A stretch of 45,712 nt of DNA from Zoogloea oleivorans. Its GTDB lineage: Bacteria > Pseudomonadota > Gammaproteobacteria > Burkholderiales > Rhodocyclaceae. Location of the stretch: positions 1 to 45,712 of the forward strand of contig JAOAUC010000046.1 in NCBI GenBank assembly GCA_030157785.1. Reading direction: 5' to 3'. A model generated the notes under the pieces. It was not told where the DNA came from, did not search any database, and worked only from the letters and a program-made list of their open reading frames with translations. The position numbers and the translations under genes are program-made. Shown piece by piece: positions 44,601-45,712 of the stretch. Position 1 is the stretch's first letter. The number at the start of each line of letters is the position of its first letter.

Positions 44601-45712
44601 TACGTTTCCGGCCACTCCACCTTCAGTGCCGCTGCGGCCGGTATCCTGGCCGCGACCTTCGGCGACAACACGGCCTTCAGCACCACCAGCGCGACGCTGC
44701 CTGGCGTCACCCGCAGCTTCACCAGCTTCAGCCAGGCCGCCGATGAAGCCGGCCTGAGCCGCATCTATGGCGGCATCCACACCTCGCTTGACAACGAGGC
44801 CGGTAAGGCCATTGGCACTAAGGTCGCCGATGCGGTACTGGCCAAATTCAAGCTGACCACAGATACCCAGGCACCAACGACGGTGCTTGACGACAGCAAG
44901 GCCGTAGCCGCGACCAACCTGACCTTCACCGGCCAGCTCCTCGACAACCTCTCCGGTGTCGCCGGCGCCCAGTACCGGATCGATAGCGGTAACCTGCAGC
45001 CGCTGACCTTCGACACCAATGGCAAGTTCAGCATAACCACGACCTTTGCCCTCGACGGGACGCAAGATGGTACTCACAGCCTGACCATCATCGCCCGCGA
45101 TGCGGCCGGCAACATCAGCGCCGGCTATAGCCGCAGCTTCATCCTCGATACCAAGGCGCCCACCGTCAGCCTGCCGAGTCTGGCTGACGGTGCCACGCTC
45201 ACCGATGCCAGCCACCTGACCGGCAGCGCCGATGCCACCGGTTCCAGCATTGTTCAGCTTAGCTACAGTATCGATGGCGGGGCTGCACGGAGTCTGGTCT
45301 TTGACAGCGCTGGCGGTTTCGATCAAGTCATCCCCCTCGGCGACCTGGCCTTGGGGGCACACATCCTGAACCTGAGCGCTCAGGATGCCGCTGGCAATGT
45401 CAGCACGCTGTCCCGCTCGGTCACGCTGGAGCAACTCGCGGCCTTCACCATAACCGAGCTGACCCCCAGCGCCGGCAGCAGTGACGTCGGCGTCACCTAC
45501 CGGCCGCGCATCAGTTTCTCCCGTGCCGTCGATGCCAGCTCGCTGACGGCCGACAGTCTTTATGCCACGGCTCCGGACGGCAGCAAGATCGCCGCCACCC
45601 TCGTGCCGGCCCTCGACGGCAGCTTCGTCTGGATGTTGTTTACCAATCCGCTGCCTGGCGCCTCCACCATCACCCTGCATGTCGATGGCAGCCTGATTCG
45701 TGCCGCCAACGG
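38613..45712 (+). CDS. Second giant LEPR-XLL protein with haloperoxidase domain (3' end outside window)
   Basis: The frame is open from the ATG at 38613 to the window edge (2,366 codons) and continues beyond it. The start has GGAG at 38603-38606 with a 6-base gap; an in-frame ATG at 38550 has no spaced ribosome-binding site. The leader is Arg-rich without a classical signal peptide, then FEALEPRVLMSAD at residues 66-78, the LEPR-XLL motif. Residues about 78-450 are a beta-rich, Gly/Ala/Thr-rich region that looks like a beta-solenoid. Residues about 455-1692 are six Ig-like double modules. Residues about 1693-2080 are a vanadium-dependent haloperoxidase domain with all signature residues. Then come two Ig-like modules (DTQAPTTVLDD and DTKAPTVSLPS) and a Big_5-like module (SDVGVTYRPRISFSRAVDAS). 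It shares leader, LEPR motif and genomic position with the first giant, but not its module set. The likely role is an extracellular adhesive or matrix protein with an oxidative enzyme built in. Confidence 0.93.
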   Translation, partial: MTTIRRPAARSAARKPVSRPSALLQRLMARLDGWLMGGFKRRLDAFRLWRSRPREHVRESRNQLGFEALEPRVLMSADLNLGTQAVAAASASQTFSASTQPSINLTPLIDADGTQVSLDITGPGTAQLIADGAGFTLQLSGSDTSTRITLRASGGDGRVGLTGIAVTDNVGSLDLAGADLLGNATFGGKLASLALGDIHNARIDVAGAGDLTLQAGHITDSQFRAPLASVALTATDWLSGGIEVAAVRTLVTSGEFNADLSASGAGVTGYALGSVQVGGAVSGGVWSIHGRGSSLQAGSTGSDWRANLSGTLVQFITRGDASGTLSLAALQLLQVGGSARGLTLLVGADLGDDSAPGGDGINTDTFKAGTLARVRITGSLIDSQLLVGLDPVNGVFGDGNDQQLGSTQRLQEFIVGGQVSGSTVVAPVFPASVRIGGVTLAPASLAEVFASTPADTTAPVLSVRLLEDSGADSSDGLIRNPTVLVDIVEAGSVAAIEASFGGSFEAVSAVLQSDGSYLIDAPALAAANGGSLPDGAYALQLRARDVAGNVASPVGLGFTLDTTAPAFSGLGLDPLFDTGTPGDLSTAADVVALIGQTDPGAIVALGPLGRFATPDAVGNFRFASVDLVAGFNVFDFTVTDVAGNLYTTSLTIERGNDASDVTLPTLSAALVSDTGTLITDSITRDPTIAGQAADNIGVSQLFVAVDPAGTPVLTDLSHLLAADGRFTLSAEQLAALAGGSLANGAHRVLIQVLDAAGNVTEKTVGFTLDTTAPTLSGLALDPASDTGVPGDLSTTATMVSVTGVSSPGDRIRLAQGNLETSADASGAFRFDAVPLALGANVFDFTAFDAAGNSTTGTLTVERTVVPDSTPPNLVVSLANDTGRADGVTRDPSITGQVSDNIGVAWLAVDASGTGVFTDISSLLQPDGSFTLSPARLASLAGGPLADGVHLVVFRVGDAAGNTTLGVVEFTLDTTAPAVSEFGFDPDTGTLGDGSTYAGTVALAGLTEGGARVRLAQGNLETIASPGGAFRFENIALALGSNPFEITVIDGAGNSATSSLSIERTVPPDTVAPTLTAVLLDDSALPDGITRDARIQVNTADDVGVRRILVALDPGSSPDFIDYSVALVQANGAIPGVFVIDPAQVALLAGGSFGDGVHRVLIRALDAAGNATDAAVDLTLDTTAPVLADLALDPASDTGVAGDLRTSAEVVILTGRASPGDSVVLSGPGIGSMSAVAGANGVFTFADIALQAGNNTFTFSNVDLAGNATQASLSIERTEAPDTSAPTLSATLSSDSGSSSGDGITGNPAITGQAGDNVGVTLLLVAVDPGATPVFIDISGELHAGSFTLTAAQMVSLAGGTLADGAHTFLFRAVDAAGNTTDKAVSFTLDTAVPTLSLGLDPAFDTGTPGDGSTTAQIVTVIGQTEPGAFVRVVQLNVGTTADSSGNFSIGGISLEPGSNSFDFTVIDAAGNGSMASLTLERTVLPGDTAAPTLIAGLVSDTGTSGTDSLTRDPSIAGQAGDDTAVTQLLVALDGGAAPGFTDLASLLQPDGSFTLGADVLAALAGGSLADGAHTVVIRALDAVGNVTEKSVAFTLDTTGPDAASFGIASADALGGDDSQASASRVLLRGQAPAGALVTLAAQGLSTVAGQGGAFQLANVELVEGANVLSLTIADAAGNSRSVTRTVTRVVSTQTDAVLAWNTIALQSIQRDATDPPVATRILAIQSLAVYDTLAAIEGTPAFVVQRSVSGPVSADAAVAEAAYRVLYQLYPAQRSLLDAALAASLAGITEGAAKDNGVALGRSIADAVLASRANDGYLSYTTEDGSTVLGKWRPTGPMYLVADNPQWGGVTPFVLTAGDEFRAPPPPSLDSAEYAADINEVQSLGSATSATRTADQTQQALFWADGGGSYTPPGHWNQIATTIAQAQGNSLSANARLFAQLNVALADAAIACWDTKYTYDAWRPETAIQLADQDGNAATTVDANWRPLLLTPPHPTYVSGHSTFSAAAAGILAATFGDNTAFSTTSATLPGVTRSFTSFSQAADEAGLSRIYGGIHTSLDNEAGKAIGTKVADAVLAKFKLTTDTQAPTTVLDDSKAVAATNLTFTGQLLDNLSGVAGAQYRIDSGNLQPLTFDTNGKFSITTTFALDGTQDGTHSLTIIARDAAGNISAGYSRSFILDTKAPTVSLPSLADGATLTDASHLTGSADATGSSIVQLSYSIDGGAARSLVFDSAGGFDQVIPLGDLALGAHILNLSAQDAAGNVSTLSRSVTLEQLAAFTITELTPSAGSSDVGVTYRPRISFSRAVDASSLTADSLYATAPDGSKIAATLVPALDGSFVWMLFTNPLPGASTITLHVDGSLIRAAN
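38844..39970 (+). other. Beta-rich, solenoid-like N-terminal region of giant 2
   Basis: Residues about 78-452 are low in charge and rich in short strands with G-x-L/V-x-x-x-x-V turns (for example VGSLDLAGADLLGNATFGGK, LASLALGDIHNARIDVAGAG and RVRITGSLIDSQLLVGLDP). The composition and rhythm resemble right-handed beta-helix passenger domains. No precise family is recognised. Confidence 0.5.
39975..43688 (+). repeat. Ig-like double-module array, six copies of about 615 bp
   Basis: Unit starts at 39975 (degenerate), 40590, 41211, 41814, 42453 and 43071; periods are 603-639 bp (about 205 residues). Each unit has two Ig-like halves. The first reads DTxAPTLSAxLxxDTG ... ITRDPxIxGQAxDNxGV ... LLVAVD ... 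DGSFTL ... LAGGxLADGAHxV ... DAAGN. The second reads FTLDTTAPxLSxLxLDPAxDTG ... VxLTGxxxPGxxVxL ... FxFxxVxLxxGxNxFxFxxxDAAGN and ends in SLxIERT. The halves are diverged at DNA level, unlike the recent 552-bp copies in the first giant. Confidence 0.88.
43689..44855 (+). other. Vanadium-dependent haloperoxidase (PAP2-fold) domain
   Basis: Residues about 1693-2080. It carries all three signatures of vanadium haloperoxidases, in order and with normal spacing. KYTYDAWRP (Lys1956, Arg1963) is the K-x6-RP site. PTYVSGHST (Ser1999, Gly2000, His2001) is the SGH site with the acid-base His. SRIYGGIH (Ser2049, Arg2050, His2056) is the SR-x5-H site whose last His coordinates vanadate. Related PAP2-fold phosphatases share the scaffold but bind phosphate. 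The start (DAVLAWNTIALQSIQRDATD) and the stretch MYLVADNPQWGGVTPFVL fit bacterial chloroperoxidase-like members. Peroxide-dependent halide oxidation outside the cell is the expected activity; a phosphatase role cannot be excluded from sequence. Confidence 0.88.

Noticed and set aside
1571..45712. CRISPR arrays or insertion sequences among the many repeats
   Set aside because: All repeats are in-frame protein modules of 250-640 bp within the two giant genes. There are no short palindromic repeats with unique spacers, no transposase and no terminal inverted repeats.

Overview
The window looks like a high-GC betaproteobacterial chromosome. I infer a Rhodocyclales/Zoogloea-like host from the GC-rich codon use, two PEP-CTERM (exosortase-sorted) proteins and near-consensus sigma-54 promoters in front of both. 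No taxonomic marker other than a tRNA end is present, so the placement is an inference.

Layout. 1-99: the 3' part of a tRNA-Gly(GCC) cut by the window edge, with its intrinsic terminator. 100-479: mostly unassigned, with one weak small-ORF candidate. 480-1178: a sigma-54 promoter region and a short secreted PEP-CTERM protein with a cohesin-like body. 1218-1276: two consecutive hairpins. 1370-37045: one uninterrupted gene for an 11,891-residue protein (roughly 1.2 MDa) that begins with the LEPR-XLL motif. It carries about 24 PPC-like modules with two LamG domains, 17 CARDB-like modules, a beta-propeller, nine cadherin/He_PIG-like modules, an Rhs/YD-like fragment, a dockerin-like module, a YVTN-like propeller, an alpha/beta-hydrolase (lipase-like) domain, a metzincin protease domain, a 552-bp tandem cadherin-like array, PKD, cohesin-like and a terminal dockerin-like module. 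37086-37373: a small DUF3467-like gene directly behind it, then a terminator. 37413-37854: an AT-richer intergenic region with a second sigma-54 promoter. 37855-38445: a second PEP-CTERM gene and terminator. 38613-45712 (runs off the window): a second LEPR-XLL giant. Its visible 2,366 residues contain a beta-rich region, six copies of an approximately 205-residue Ig-like double module, a vanadium-dependent haloperoxidase domain with all signature residues, and further Ig-like domains.

How it fits together. The same cassette occurs twice: sigma-54 promoter, short PEP-CTERM protein, hairpin or terminator, LEPR-XLL giant. The two promoters are nearly identical (16 of 18 bases), and both have a shared 16-bp element upstream whose distance differs by 11 bp, about one helical turn. 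I infer a co-regulated envelope/matrix system of the kind that in Zoogloea depends on RpoN and PrsK/PrsR, in which sorted PEP-CTERM proteins are made alongside giant, enzyme-bearing surface or matrix proteins. The cohesin-like PEP-CTERM protein beside a dockerin-bearing giant suggests direct docking. That is a hypothesis, not something the sequence proves.
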